DNA from: TMED88 sp964515335
Lineage (GTDB): Bacteria > Myxococcota_A > UBA9160 > UBA4427
NCBI GenBank assembly: GCA_964515335.1
Contig: CAZETS010000007.1
Location: forward strand, 1-64,000
Length of the DNA stretch: 64,000 nucleotides
Direction: 5' to 3'
Part shown: piece after piece, positions 34,255 through 44,145 of the stretch
Layout of the letters: each line of letters starts with the position of its first letter
Numbering within the stretch: the stretch's first letter is position 1
Notes under the pieces: generated by a model
Database searches by the model: none
Told to the model about the DNA's origin: nothing
What the model saw: the letters and a program-made list of their open reading frames with translations, nothing else
Translations under genes and position numbers: made by a program

Positions 34255-35342
34255 GCCGACCCGGGCGCCACCACGGCCGGGGCCGGGGGCGGCGTGAACG
34301 CGGCCAGCCGGGACCTCGCGGCGGCGATCACCTCGTCGGCGCCGATCTCCCGCAGACAGCGATGATCGACCGGGCAGTGGCGCAGGTAGCAGGGGCGACA
34401 CGGCACGGGGCGCTCGAGCACGACCGATCGCTCGAGGTTCAGAGGCGTGCGCGCGACACTCGTGGGACCGAACAGCACGATGCACGGCACGCCGAACGCC
34501 ACCGCGACGTGACGCGCGCCGGCGTCGTTGCCGACGAGCAGCGAGAGCCGCCGCATCACTGCCTTCAGGGCGCCGACGTCGAGCCGGCCCGAGGCGTCTA
34601 CGACAGGGGCCCGCATCTGCTCGGCCACCTCCCGGCAAAGCGGCGCCTCGGACGGCGAGCCGATCAGCACCACCCGCGCACCGTCCGCGGCGACGGCATC
34701 CCCCACCGCGGCGAAACGCTCGGCCGGCCAACACTTGGAGGGTCCGTAGCCCGCCCCGGGCGCCAGGCCGACGAGCGGCGCGCGGCCCCCGGATGCCTCG
34801 AGGCCGGCGAATACGACGTCGGCCCGGGCCTCCCCTTCCGGCGTCGTCGCGAGCGATGGCGTCGTGTCGCGCGCCTCGATGCCGATCGCATCGAGGAGGC
34901 CGAGCACGCGCTCCTCGCGCGGCACGTCGCCGCCGGCGCGCCGGCGCGCGGCGTCCGACACCGACACGTCGAGCAGCGGACCGCGCGCCCCCCGCGCGTA
35001 GCCGACGAGCGGCCGTGCGCCCGCGGCTCGCATCAGCAGCGCCGACGAGTACGAATCCGGCAGACAGAGACCCAGGTCGTAGGATCCCTGCTCGCTGGCC
35101 GATCGCGCCGCCGCGCGCAGCGCTCGCGGTCCGCGCACCGGTCCGCGCAGCACGATCTCGCGGTCGACGTCGGGCGAGCCCGCCAGCAACCCCTCGAGCC
35201 CCTCGCGCACCCACAGCGTGATGCGCGCACCGGGACACGCGGCGCGCAGCGCGCGCAGCCCGGGCGTCGACATCACGAGATCGCCGAGCCAGTTCGGGGC
35301 GCGCACGAGGATCTCACGGGCCGCCGCCGGATCGAAGCTCAC
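34251..35342 (-). CDS. waaF: ADP-heptose:LPS heptosyltransferase, WaaF-like
   Basis: Protein of 363 aa, GT9 family. Opening ILVRAPNWLGDLVMSTP is the WaaF version of the N-terminal acceptor motif, GAGYGPSKCWP is the ADP-heptose site, and VGNDAGARHVA and FGPTS are conserved. It adds the second heptose to the inner core. The start is the GTG inside the upstream TGA (GTGA), so it is coupled to the preceding heptosyltransferase. A four-Cys patch (CRPCYLRHCPVDHRC) near 320 occurs in many WaaF proteins. Confidence 0.87.
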   Translation of the reverse strand: MSFDPAAAREILVRAPNWLGDLVMSTPGLRALRAACPGARITLWVREGLEGLLAGSPDVDREIVLRGPVRGPRALRAAARSASEQGSYDLGLCLPDSYSSALLMRAAGARPLVGYARGARGPLLDVSVSDAARRRAGGDVPREERVLGLLDAIGIEARDTTPSLATTPEGEARADVVFAGLEASGGRAPLVGLAPGAGYGPSKCWPAERFAAVGDAVAADGARVVLIGSPSEAPLCREVAEQMRAPVVDASGRLDVGALKAVMRRLSLLVGNDAGARHVAVAFGVPCIVLFGPTSVARTPLNLERSVVLERPVPCRPCYLRHCPVDHRCLREIGADEVIAAARSRLAAFTPPPAPAVVAPGSA

Positions 35343-36505
35343 GCGGCGCGCCAAGGCGGACACCCCGCGGCGCTCGGCCCCTCCGCCAGCAGCTCCGCGA
35401 CCGCCGACGCCACCGAGGCGACCGGGATGGCGTCCATGCAGACGGGGTTCCGGCAGCCGCGACGGCACGGACTGCACCGCATAGGCACCCGGAGCACACG
35501 CGCCGGTGCGCCCGGATGGGGCGCGTTCTCGACCGGATCCGTCGGCCCGAGCAGCTGCACGACCGGCGTTCCGAGCACCGCCGCCAGATGCAGCGGGCCG
35601 CTGTCCGCAGCGATCAGCGCCGGCGCCTGCTCGAGCAGGGCGGCCAGCAGCGCGACGCTTCCGTCCCCCGGAGCGACGCGCGCCGCACCGCCAGCCGCAT
35701 CGACGACGGCACGTGCGAGCGCCTGCTCGGCGGGATCCGGGCCGCACGTCACCACACACGGCGAGCCGGTCGCCTCGCGAATCCGCCCGGCCAGGATCGC
35801 GAAGCGTTCCGGGCGCCAGCGCTTGTAGGGCGTGCCCGCGCTGGTGCCGGGATGCAGGACGACGCCCGGCGCCTCGCCCTCGAAGGCTTCGAGCAGCTGC
35901 TCTCTGGCGCCCGCGCTCACCCGAACGCTGTCCGTCGTGTCGGGTCCGAGCGCGCGGTCGGCGCCGGCGCGACCGGCCACGAAGCCGACCAGCCCGGCGT
36001 TGCGCGCGTGACGGCTGCGCGTGCCAGCGCCGAGCTGCGCGCGATGGGTGGCCGCGAGCCAGCTCGCCTCGCGCGCGAAGGGCGGCGCGTAGCCGACTCG
36101 CACGGGCGCGCCCGAGAGTCGGCCGATCACGCCGCTCTTGAGCAGGCCGTGGAAGTCGATCACCAGATCGAAGGCGCCCGCGCGCAGCAACCGCACGAAC
36201 GCGCGTATTTCACTGCCCGCCCGGCCGAGGCGACCCGCCCGAAGCGCCGCAACGATCCGCGAACGCGGAAACACCAACACCTCGTCGACGGCCGGCGAGA
36301 GCGCCGCCACCTCCGCCGATCCCGGCTCGACGAGCCAGACCAGCTGCGAGCGCGGATAGGCGCCGCGCAGCGCCGCCACCGCGGGCAATGTCCGCGCCAC
36401 GTCGCCGAAGGCGCCCAGCCGGATCACCAGGATCCGCCGTGCCTCGGGGGGCGCGGACAGCGGGTTCAGGCAGGCGGGCGACCGCGTGTTCGAGGAGGCG
36501 GACAA
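35339..36505 (-). CDS. waaC: Heptosyltransferase, WaaC-like
   Basis: Protein of about 388 aa, GT9 family: ILVIRLGAFGDV (near 25), FHGLLKSG, HPGTSAGTPYKRW and ADSGPLHLAA. The layout is closest to heptosyltransferase I, which puts the first heptose on Kdo, but WaaQ-type is possible. The start is uncertain: the frame opens with TTG 36505, about 24 residues before the core, without a clear ribosome site. First gene of the three-gene core unit; it diverges from lptF with about 100 bp between. Confidence 0.83.
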   Translation of the reverse strand: MSASSNTRSPACLNPLSAPPEARRILVIRLGAFGDVARTLPAVAALRGAYPRSQLVWLVEPGSAEVAALSPAVDEVLVFPRSRIVAALRAGRLGRAGSEIRAFVRLLRAGAFDLVIDFHGLLKSGVIGRLSGAPVRVGYAPPFAREASWLAATHRAQLGAGTRSRHARNAGLVGFVAGRAGADRALGPDTTDSVRVSAGAREQLLEAFEGEAPGVVLHPGTSAGTPYKRWRPERFAILAGRIREATGSPCVVTCGPDPAEQALARAVVDAAGGAARVAPGDGSVALLAALLEQAPALIAADSGPLHLAAVLGTPVVQLLGPTDPVENAPHPGAPARVLRVPMRCSPCRRGCRNPVCMDAIPVASVASAVAELLAEGPSAAGCPPWRAA

Positions 36506-36606
36506 AGGCGATCCGGGTGAACGCTTCGCGCGGCCGGCGACGGGGTCGGAGCGCCCGGGACCGCGCGGGGTGAGTCGCCCCGACCGGGGAGATAGGATAC
36601 TCGTGC

Positions 36607-37737
36607 ATGCGCGTTCCGCGAATCCTCGCCCTCCAGTTCACCCGGGAGGTGCTGCTCTACGCGGCACTCGGCTTCGCGGCCGTCGTCATCCTGCTCATCA
36701 GCCAGAACCTCGTCCGCCGGCTCGACCAGCTGACCATGGTGGGCCTGACGCCCGGCGACTTCCTGTCGGTGGTCGGCGCTTTGCTGCCGATGCTCGCCGC
36801 GTACGCGGCGCCGATCGCGCTGGTGTTCGGCACGCTGCTCGCGCTGCAGCGCATGAGCAGCGACGGAGAGATCCTGGCGATGCAGAGCAGCGGCATCGGA
36901 CTGGCTCCGCTGGCGGTGCCGGCAATCGTCCTCGGCGTCGCGGCGAGCCTGCTGTGTGGCTGGCTGATCGTGTCGGTCGAGCACCAGGCGCGAAGCGAGA
37001 TGGTGCGAGTCTTCAAGCGCACCGCGGCGAAGGGCGGAATATTCGAGCCGGGGCGCTTCCGGGTGATCAGCGATCGCATCGTCTTCATCGACGGCCGCGA
37101 CCGCCGCGGCGGACTCGAGGGCGTGATGATCGCCGACTACTCGAACCACGGGCGCCTGCTGCGCATCTTCGCCGAGCGCGGCCGGCTCGTCTTCGACGAG
37201 GCCTCGGACCGCCTGCGGTTCGAGCTGTGGAACGGCGACATCCACATCGTCGCTTCCGGCGCGAGCCCGCTCGAGGACAGGCGCCTCGCCTTCGAGGAGC
37301 TCGCCTACGCGTTCGACGTGAGCACCCTGCTGGGCCGCGCCTTCTCGCCTGTGCGGCCGCGCCAGATGAACCTCGACGAGCTGCGCGGCGTGCTCGCCCG
37401 TGCCGAGACCGGCGACGCCCTGTTCGGTCTCGACCAGCGCGACCCGATCGAGTACGCGCTCGAGATCCAGCGCCGCCTCGCCCTGCCGCTCGCGCCGCTG
37501 CTCTTCGTGGTGGCTGCCGTGCCGCTCGGCCTGCGCGTCCGCGCGGCGGGCCGGGCCTGGGGGGTCGTGCTGTGCGCGCTGCTCGTGGGCGGCTACTACG
37601 CGCTGATCGGCTCGGGACAGATGCTCGCGCGAGCCGAGTGGATCGGCCCGGTGGCCGCCCTGTGGTGGCCCACGCTGATCTTCGGCGCCGCGGGCACGAC
37701 GCTGCTCGTTCGCGCCTGGCGGGGGGTCGCGCCGTGA
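36607..37737 (+). CDS. lptF: LPS export permease LptF/LptG
   Basis: Protein of 376 aa: six transmembrane helices in two groups of three (about 14-110 and 295-370) around a periplasmic jellyroll-like domain, the LptF/G design. RLDQLTMVGL and YALEIQRRLALPLAPLLF are family-like. It is part of the inner-membrane ABC transporter that extracts LPS. Only one permease gene is here; the second may be elsewhere. The end overlaps the kdkA start (GTGA). Confidence 0.85.
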   Translation: MRVPRILALQFTREVLLYAALGFAAVVILLISQNLVRRLDQLTMVGLTPGDFLSVVGALLPMLAAYAAPIALVFGTLLALQRMSSDGEILAMQSSGIGLAPLAVPAIVLGVAASLLCGWLIVSVEHQARSEMVRVFKRTAAKGGIFEPGRFRVISDRIVFIDGRDRRGGLEGVMIADYSNHGRLLRIFAERGRLVFDEASDRLRFELWNGDIHIVASGASPLEDRRLAFEELAYAFDVSTLLGRAFSPVRPRQMNLDELRGVLARAETGDALFGLDQRDPIEYALEIQRRLALPLAPLLFVVAAVPLGLRVRAAGRAWGVVLCALLVGGYYALIGSGQMLARAEWIGPVAALWWPTLIFGAAGTTLLVRAWRGVAP

Positions 37738-38522
37738 CGAGCGCGGCGGCCGAGCCTCTGGGATCGACGGCGCGCGAGCACCGCCACGGCGACGCGATCT
37801 GGATCACCACGCCCGACTTCGAGGCCCGTGGACGCGCGGCGGGGCTGCCCGACGCGGCGGTCATCGAGCAGTGGCTCGCCGTCCACGACGGCAACGGCGC
37901 ATCGCCGGGTACGGGCCGCGCCCCGACGCGCGTCGAGGACCTACCCGGGTCCAGCGAGCGCGTCCACGTGAGGCGGGCCCTGCACGGCGGCTGGCTGGCT
38001 CCGCTGTGGCGCGGCCGCATCGCCGGGCTCGGCCGACTGCGCGAGGAGCTGCGCGTGACGGCCCGGCTGCACGCGGCCGGCGCCCCGGTGCCCGCGCCGG
38101 CCTTCGCGCTCGCGCGGCGCGACGGTCTGCTCTGGCGCGCCGCGCTGTGCATGCGCCACGTGGAGCAAGCCGTGGATGCGATCGCGTTCCTGCGCGCCGG
38201 CCCGACTCGGACCGCCGCCACCGCCGCCGCTCGGGCGGCGGGCCGCGCCGTGCGATGCGTCCACGACCTGGGGCTGCGACACGCCGACCTCCACCTCGGC
38301 AACCTGCTCGTCCGCGGCGACGAGACGAGCGGGTTTCGCGCCTGGGTGATCGATCTCGACCGCGCGCGACTCGGCGCGCCCCTCCCGGTCGCCAGCCGGC
38401 GGCGGCAGCTCGCGCGGCTGCGCCGGTCGCTCGACAAGCGCGGCCTGCGCGACGCGCTCGGCCGCGACGGTCTCGACGGTTTCTGCGAGGGCTACGCGGC
38501 GGATCGGCCGGACGGCGACTGA
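37734..38522 (+). CDS. kdkA: Kdo kinase/LPS kinase KdkA-like
   Basis: Protein of 262 aa with a protein-kinase-like fold: N-terminal GWLAPLWRGRIAG loop, catalytic HDLGLRHADLHLGN (HxDLxxxN) near 180 and metal-binding VIDLDRARLG (DFG-equivalent) near 205. This is the KdkA/WaaP family, phosphorylating Kdo or heptose in the core. It starts at GTG 37734, overlapping the lptF stop. Its last 31 bp overlap the end of lpxK on the opposite strand. Confidence 0.84.
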   Translation: MTSAAAEPLGSTAREHRHGDAIWITTPDFEARGRAAGLPDAAVIEQWLAVHDGNGASPGTGRAPTRVEDLPGSSERVHVRRALHGGWLAPLWRGRIAGLGRLREELRVTARLHAAGAPVPAPAFALARRDGLLWRAALCMRHVEQAVDAIAFLRAGPTRTAATAAARAAGRAVRCVHDLGLRHADLHLGNLLVRGDETSGFRAWVIDLDRARLGAPLPVASRRRQLARLRRSLDKRGLRDALGRDGLDGFCEGYAADRPDGD

Positions 38523-39634
38523 GCGGAGTGAAGCCGGGCCTGCCCGGCAAGGGAGCCCTGCCGCTCCAGCCGCGTTGCCCCGATGCGGCGCTCGAGCCAG
38601 TCGAGCAGTCCAGCCGGGTCGTCGACCTCGAGCTCGACTCGCAGCACCCGCAGGTCGAGGCCCCGAAGCCAGGACGGAAGGATCTTCACGGCGTCCTTCT
38701 CGCTGGTGATCCAGACCTTCGCCTCGCTGGTCAGCCCGGCGAGATCGGTCTCACGATAACGGTGATGGTCGGGAAGCGTCCGGCGCGCGACGACGCGGGC
38801 GCCGGTGCCTGCGACGGTGCGCACGAATCCGTCCGGCCGGGCAACGCCGCAGAGCACACCGACCTCGAGGCCGTCCAGGCTCGATGCCGGATCCATCGCA
38901 TCGCTTGCGAGTGCCCGCACGGACTCCGGCTGCCGCCGGGCGGCGTAGCGCCGCGCCGCCGGCGCCCAGGCGGACACGCGGCGCTCGTCCTCGGCCACGA
39001 GCGTCCCGTCGACCACGCCGACCGCGTCGATCCGGTGGATGCCTCCGAGCGGCTCGCGCAAAGGTCCCCGCGGCAGGACGGCGCCGTTGCCGAAGCCCGC
39101 CGCCGCGTCCAGCGTCACCAGCTCGACGTCCCGGGTGAGCCGGTGGTGGGCGAGCCCGTCGTCGAGAACGAGCACCCGCGTGTCGAAGGTCGCGATGGCG
39201 TGCAGACCCGCGAGCCAGCGGTCCCGCGCCACCAGCACCGGCACGCCGGGGGCGTGCGAACAGAGCACCAGCGCCTCGTCGCCCACGCCCACCGGGTCGC
39301 CGATCAGGCCCGTGCGGTCGGCGAGCACCTGCACGCCCCGCCGACGACGCCCGCCGTGACCCCGCGTCGCGAGCGCGACGGCGTGGCCGCGAGCGTGGAG
39401 GCGGGCGGCGATCCAGGCCGCGGTCGGCGTCTTGCCCGCGCCGCCCACCACCGGGCTGCCGACGGAGATCACGCAGCAGTCGAGCCGCCTCGCACGCGGC
39501 AGGCCGACTGCCCGCGCCGCCCGGCGGAGTCGCGCGCCCGCTCCGTACACCCAGGACGCGACGCCCACCGGTGCGAGCAGCAACGACTCGAGCGAGTCGT
39601 TGCTGCGCTCCCAGAGCCAGCCGGGCGCCTTCAC
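38492..39634 (-). CDS. lpxK: Tetraacyldisaccharide 4'-kinase LpxK
   Basis: Protein of 380 aa. The P-loop reads GGAGKTP in a VISVGSPVVGGAGKT context (near 60), and DDGLAHHRL with TSEKDAVK complete the LpxK signature. It phosphorylates the 4' position of the lipid A disaccharide at the inner membrane. It follows waaA with a 4-bp overlap, and tail-overlaps kdkA. Confidence 0.93.
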   Translation of the reverse strand: MKAPGWLWERSNDSLESLLLAPVGVASWVYGAGARLRRAARAVGLPRARRLDCCVISVGSPVVGGAGKTPTAAWIAARLHARGHAVALATRGHGGRRRRGVQVLADRTGLIGDPVGVGDEALVLCSHAPGVPVLVARDRWLAGLHAIATFDTRVLVLDDGLAHHRLTRDVELVTLDAAAGFGNGAVLPRGPLREPLGGIHRIDAVGVVDGTLVAEDERRVSAWAPAARRYAARRQPESVRALASDAMDPASSLDGLEVGVLCGVARPDGFVRTVAGTGARVVARRTLPDHHRYRETDLAGLTSEAKVWITSEKDAVKILPSWLRGLDLRVLRVELEVDDPAGLLDWLERRIGATRLERQGSLAGQARLHSAQSPSGRSAA

Positions 39635-40875
39635 GCGGCGCGCCCATCGAGCAGCGTCTCGACCAGAGCCAACGAGCGCTCCAGGGTGGCGACGCCCGGC
39701 TCGAGCACGTGCGCCGCTGCCCTCCGCACGTCGGCGGCCGGGCGCGAGAGCTGCGACTGCCAGGCACGGGCGAGCGTCTCGGCGTCCGAGACGACGAAAG
39801 CCACGCCCGCGTCGACCAGCGCCGCGACCGTCTCGCGTGCGGCGTCGTGGCGCGGACCGATCGCCACGGCGCGACCCTGGCGAACCGCCTCGAGCGGATC
39901 GTGCCCGCCCACCTTCGGCACCAGCGAGCCGCCGACGAAAGCGGCCCGGGCCACGCCGTAGAGGCCCGCCAAGTCGCCGAGGGAGTCGAGCAGCAGCACT
40001 TCACGTGGCGCCAGCGCGACGCCCGCGAGCTGCGTGCGCCGCCGGACCGGGCGACCCGCCGAGGCGACCCGCTCCTCGAGAGACCCGACACGATCGGGGT
40101 GGCGGGGCGCCAGCACCAGCGTCACCGACGGTTCGTCACGCTCGACCCGGTCGAACGCCTCGAGGACCACCGCCTCCTCGCCGGGATGCGTGCTGCCGGC
40201 CGCGATCACCGTGCGGCCCGACAACGCCGCGCGCAGGTCGTCGGCCACCACCGGAGGCTCGGGAGGCGCGGCCAGCTTGAGGTCGCCGGTCACCGAGACG
40301 CGGTGCGGGTCGGCGCCGAGGGCGACGAAGCGATCGGCGTCGCTCCGGGTGCGGGCCCCGACCGCCGTGAGGCGCGCGAGCGTGCGGGCGATCACCGGGC
40401 GGATGAGCCGGTAGCCGCGCAGCGAGCGATCCGAGAGGCGCCCCGACACGATGCCCACCGGCACCCGGCGGCGCGCTGCGGCACCGATCCAGCAGGGCCA
40501 GATCTCCGTCTCGCACATCACGATCGCCGCGGGCCGCACGCGATCGAGTGCGCGCTCGACGCACCACGGATGGTCGAGCGGCGCCAGTCCCCGTGGCGCC
40601 CCCGGACGCGCTCGGCCGAGCGCCTCCCGGCCGGGCGCCGTCTGGGCGCTGGTGAAGACGCTGCGCCCGCCAAGCTCGAGGGCGGCGGCGAGCGGCGCCA
40701 CCAGGCGGGACTCGCCGACGCTGGCCCCGTGGAGCCACACCGAGCCAGGCTCGAGACCGGGCAACCAGCCGAGGCGCTCGCTGAGGCCGACCCGCCAGGC
40801 CGGCCGCGCGGCGAGCGCGGCGGCGGCGAGCGGCGCCCCGGCGACGGCCGAGATCAACGCGAGGCCCTCACGCAC
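39631..40875 (-). CDS. waaA: Kdo transferase WaaA (KdtA)
   Basis: Protein of 414 aa: opening membrane-associated helix, then WLHGASVGESRL and, near 110, ETEIWPCW, which are WaaA hallmarks, plus GSTHPGEE and PRHPDR in the CMP-Kdo part. It adds Kdo to lipid IVA. The start is GTG 40875, which overlaps the lpxB stop by 8 bp; a longer frame to 40926 lies wholly inside lpxB and is unlikely. Confidence 0.93.
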   Translation of the reverse strand: MREGLALISAVAGAPLAAAALAARPAWRVGLSERLGWLPGLEPGSVWLHGASVGESRLVAPLAAALELGGRSVFTSAQTAPGREALGRARPGAPRGLAPLDHPWCVERALDRVRPAAIVMCETEIWPCWIGAAARRRVPVGIVSGRLSDRSLRGYRLIRPVIARTLARLTAVGARTRSDADRFVALGADPHRVSVTGDLKLAAPPEPPVVADDLRAALSGRTVIAAGSTHPGEEAVVLEAFDRVERDEPSVTLVLAPRHPDRVGSLEERVASAGRPVRRRTQLAGVALAPREVLLLDSLGDLAGLYGVARAAFVGGSLVPKVGGHDPLEAVRQGRAVAIGPRHDAARETVAALVDAGVAFVVSDAETLARAWQSQLSRPAADVRRAAAHVLEPGVATLERSLALVETLLDGRAA

Positions 40876-42028
40876 GACCGGCAAGCATCGCCTCCGCGAT
40901 CCCGGCGGCGCGCTGCGAGGCCCCACCCGGCCCGAGGCGCGTCGCCGCGGCGGCGAGCGCCCGGCGCTGCTCGCTCGCCGCCGCGTCGTCCTGCAGCGCC
41001 GCGGCGGCCGCGGCGATCCGTGCGGGCGTCGCCTCGGCCTGCAGCAGCTCCGGCACGATCTGGCGTCCGGCGAGGAGGTTCGGCATCGCCAGCCACGGCA
41101 CCCGCACGAGCCGACCCACCAGGGCCGCGGTAAGTGGATGGGCGCGGCCGATCACGACCATCGGCCGCTCGAGCAGCATCGCCTCGACGGTCGCGGTGCC
41201 GGGCTTCGTGATCACCACGTCGCAGGCCCGCATCACCTCGCGGGCGCGGCCGGAGCGCACCTCGAGCGCGAGCCCCTCCGCCGCGGACGACGCCCGGAGC
41301 CGCGCCGTCACCTGCGCGGTGTCGACGCTCGGCGCCGCAGCGAGCACGAAGCCCGTTCCCGGCCCGGCGGCGTGCAGCCGGCGCGCCGTCTCGAGCAGGA
41401 CCGGCAGGTGACGGTCGACCTCGTTGCGCCGGCTGCCCGGCAGGAGCGCGATCCAGCGCCGTCCGCCGTCCAGGTCGAGCCGGCGGCAGGCCTCGTCGCG
41501 ATCGCACGCTTGGCGAAGCGCAGTCAGCTCGTCGACGAGCGGATGGCCGACGAACTCCACCTCGATCGGCGCGCCGCGATAGGCGTCGGGCTCGAACGGA
41601 TGGATGACCGCGACCCGGTCGACGCGCCGCACCAGCTTGCGCAGGCGCCCGGGCCGCCAGGCCCAGATCTGCGGCGCCACGTAGTAGAGGACGCGTGTGC
41701 CGCCGAGGCGCCTCGCGCGACGCGCGAGCGGCAGGTTGAAGCCCGCCGAGTCGACCAGCACGAGCAGGTCGGGACGGAGCGCCCGGAGGGCCGCGTTCGT
41801 CCGTCGCCAGGCGCGGCCGACGCGGGCCGCGCTTCCCAGCAGCTCGACGAGCCCGCCCACCGCGAGATCGCCCTGGTCGGCGATCAGCTCGACGCCCGCC
41901 TTGCGGAGCGCGTCGCCGCCGAGACCGACGAGTCGGACGTCGGGCACGCGCTCGCGCAGCTTCGTCGCCAGCCCCGCGGCGTGCCCATCGCCCGACGCGT
42001 CGCCGGCCGAGATCAGCACCGTCGGCAT
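40868..42028 (-). CDS. lpxB: Lipid A disaccharide synthase LpxB
   Basis: Protein of 386 aa of GT19 with SAGDASGDGHAAGL opening, YYVAPQIWAWRPGR, LLPGSRRNEVDRHLP and KPGTATVEAML motifs. It joins UDP-diacylglucosamine and lipid X. The ATG at 42028 overlaps the TGA of the dehydrogenase gene (TGATG). Part of the tight run lpxI-gfo-lpxB-waaA-lpxK. Confidence 0.95.
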   Translation of the reverse strand: MPTVLISAGDASGDGHAAGLATKLRERVPDVRLVGLGGDALRKAGVELIADQGDLAVGGLVELLGSAARVGRAWRRTNAALRALRPDLLVLVDSAGFNLPLARRARRLGGTRVLYYVAPQIWAWRPGRLRKLVRRVDRVAVIHPFEPDAYRGAPIEVEFVGHPLVDELTALRQACDRDEACRRLDLDGGRRWIALLPGSRRNEVDRHLPVLLETARRLHAAGPGTGFVLAAAPSVDTAQVTARLRASSAAEGLALEVRSGRAREVMRACDVVITKPGTATVEAMLLERPMVVIGRAHPLTAALVGRLVRVPWLAMPNLLAGRQIVPELLQAEATPARIAAAAAALQDDAAASEQRRALAAAATRLGPGGASQRAAGIAEAMLAGRA

Positions 42029-43116
42029 CAGCCGTGATCGTCGGCCGTCGGCCCCGGATCGGCCACCCCGGGCGCGTCGCGGGCGGTGGTCGCGGAGGTC
42101 GCGGTCGACTCGGCCGGCCACCCGTGCGCCCACTCGACCGCAGCGACCTCCTGGCTGGACCGGGCCGGGGCAGACCGCGCGATCGCCTCGTGGACCCGCA
42201 GGGCGGTGCGCAGCGCGCCGAGCCCGCCCTCGCCGTCCACGCGCGGCCGATCCAGACGCCGCACCGCCATCACGAAGGCCCGCAGCTGCGCGAGCAGCGC
42301 ATCGCCGGGCGTCACCTCGACCTTCCGGGCGACGATCCTCGGCGCGCCCTTCGGCCCGCCCTCCACCCGGCGGGCCACCACGCCCGCCTGGTTGAGGAAG
42401 TCGACCGAAACGGTGCCGTCGGGCTGGAAGAAGCGGATCGTCCGCGCGGGGCTGCTCGAGACCCGGCTCGCGGTGAGGTTCGCCACGCAGCCGCATGGAT
42501 AGACGAGCCGCGCACTGGCGACGTCGACCTTCGGCGTCAGCACGGGCAGCCCCACGGCCTCGATGCGCTGCGGCTCGTGGCCGAGCAGCTGCTGCAGGAT
42601 GTCGAGGTCGTGGATCATCAGGTCGCGGACGACGTCGACGTCGGTCGCGCGGTCGGGAAAGGGACCGATCCGACACGCCTCCACGTAGCGCGGCCTGCGG
42701 AAGTGATCGCGGATCACGTCCATCGCCGAGTTGAACCACTCGAGGTGCCCGACCTGCAGCACGGCGCCGTGGCGCCGGGCCAGGTCGAGCAGACGCTCGG
42801 CCTCCTCGATCGAAGCGGCGATCGGCTTCTCGACCAGCACGTCGACACCGGCCTCGAGGACCGACCGCACCACACGGAAGTGCTCGACGGTCGGCACGGC
42901 GACGATCACGGCGTCGACGTGAGGCAGGATCTCGCTGACGTCCTCGTACGCCGGGACGCCGAAGCGATGCGCGGTCGCCTGCGCGCGGACCGGCTTGATG
43001 TCCACGACGCCCGCAAGCTCGAGGTGCGGGTCCTCGGCGGCCAGCCGGACCAGCTTGTCGGCGTGCAGGGGACCCATGTAGCCGGCGCCGACGACACCGA
43101 TGCGCAGACGTCCCAT
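42028..43116 (-). CDS. Gfo/Idh/MocA-family oxidoreductase of the lipid A cluster
   Basis: Protein of 362 aa: Rossmann GVVGAGYMGPLHADK (7-21), the EKPIA motif near 95 (catalytic Lys), and HDLDILQQL near 170. A gene of this family in lpx clusters can be GnnA, the UDP-GlcNAc 3-dehydrogenase that starts synthesis of the amino-sugar form used for amide-linked lipid A. The partner aminotransferase GnnB is not in the window, so this is a hypothesis. The last 35 residues are low-complexity and probably disordered. Confidence 0.84.
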   Translation of the reverse strand: MGRLRIGVVGAGYMGPLHADKLVRLAAEDPHLELAGVVDIKPVRAQATAHRFGVPAYEDVSEILPHVDAVIVAVPTVEHFRVVRSVLEAGVDVLVEKPIAASIEEAERLLDLARRHGAVLQVGHLEWFNSAMDVIRDHFRRPRYVEACRIGPFPDRATDVDVVRDLMIHDLDILQQLLGHEPQRIEAVGLPVLTPKVDVASARLVYPCGCVANLTASRVSSSPARTIRFFQPDGTVSVDFLNQAGVVARRVEGGPKGAPRIVARKVEVTPGDALLAQLRAFVMAVRRLDRPRVDGEGGLGALRTALRVHEAIARSAPARSSQEVAAVEWAHGWPAESTATSATTARDAPGVADPGPTADDHG

Positions 43117-43944
43117 TCAGCTCCCCTCGTCGTCCGGTCGGCGCGCGACCACCGCCACCGACGAGGCGTCGGCATGCGCCAGTATGCTGTTGCGGTCGAT
43201 CAGCAGCGTGGTGCCCGCCTCGATGGCGAGCAGTCCGCCGCCTGCGGCGGCCAGCGCATCGATGGTGCGCGAACCGACGGCCGGCAGGTCGAAGCGCGGA
43301 TCGTAGGCCGGGCCGGCCCGCTTGATGACCACGAGCGGCCCGCCACAGAGCGCTGCGGCTCGCGCGATCGTCGCGTCGGTGCCTTCGACCGCCTCGACGG
43401 CAACGACCGTGCCGTCTTTCACCACCACGCATTGCCCGATGCCGGCCGTCGCCAGCGCGGCGGCGGCCGGCCAGCCGATCTCGAGGTCGTGCTGCTGCGC
43501 GGGTCCCGGCGAGTGAGCGCCGAGCACACCGGACTCCGCGACGAGATGCGGAACGAGCGCGGCCTGAGGCAGCACCGCGAAGCCCTCTTCCTCGAGCAGA
43601 TCGGCGACCGCGGCAAGCAGATGCGCGTCGCGCCGATCGGCGAGTCCGGCGAGGACCCGGCGTGCGCGGTCGTCGAGTTCGAGACGCTCGGGCGAGGCGA
43701 CGAGGTCGGACTTCTCGACCTTTCCGGCCAGTACGACTTCGGCCGTGCCGCCGTTGCGCAGCGCCCGGAGCTGGCTCGCGACGGCACCGGGGGCGCGCCA
43801 GACCAGCTCGTCCACCTCTTCCTCCAGACGCGGATCGGTGATGCCGGGAAACCCAAGAGCCAGCACGGGCCGGGGCCTGGCCGCTCGGGCGATCTCGAAG
43901 GGAAGCGTCCCGCCTCCTGCGATCAGGCCAAGCCGATCCGACAC
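43117..43944 (-). CDS. lpxI: UDP-2,3-diacylglucosamine pyrophosphatase LpxI
   Basis: Protein of 275 aa: LGLIAGGGTLPFEIARAAR opening, GKVEKSDL, and a C-terminal catalytic domain with QCVVVKDGTVVAVEA(V)EGTD and RFDLPAVG. It replaces LpxH in many non-enteric bacteria and makes lipid X. Start at GTG 43944 with GGAGGGG a few bases upstream. The dehydrogenase ATG follows its stop directly. Confidence 0.94.
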   Translation of the reverse strand: MSDRLGLIAGGGTLPFEIARAARPRPVLALGFPGITDPRLEEEVDELVWRAPGAVASQLRALRNGGTAEVVLAGKVEKSDLVASPERLELDDRARRVLAGLADRRDAHLLAAVADLLEEEGFAVLPQAALVPHLVAESGVLGAHSPGPAQQHDLEIGWPAAAALATAGIGQCVVVKDGTVVAVEAVEGTDATIARAAALCGGPLVVIKRAGPAYDPRFDLPAVGSRTIDALAAAGGGLLAIEAGTTLLIDRNSILAHADASSVAVVARRPDDEGS

Positions 43945-44145
43945 CGCCCCTCCGTTCAGCTCGCGTGGCGCGTCCGCTCGCGTGGCCTACTCACTCGTGT
44001 GGCGATCGGGCGAGCACGCGCCGGCTGGGCGCGGCCCCACCCCCCGGTCTGGATCTTACACGAACCCCGCGCGGGATCGCGTCGCGGCGCCGTGCCCGCT
44101 CGCGATGGCGGGCGCCCGCGGTCCGCCCCGGCTCGGGCCAGGCCC

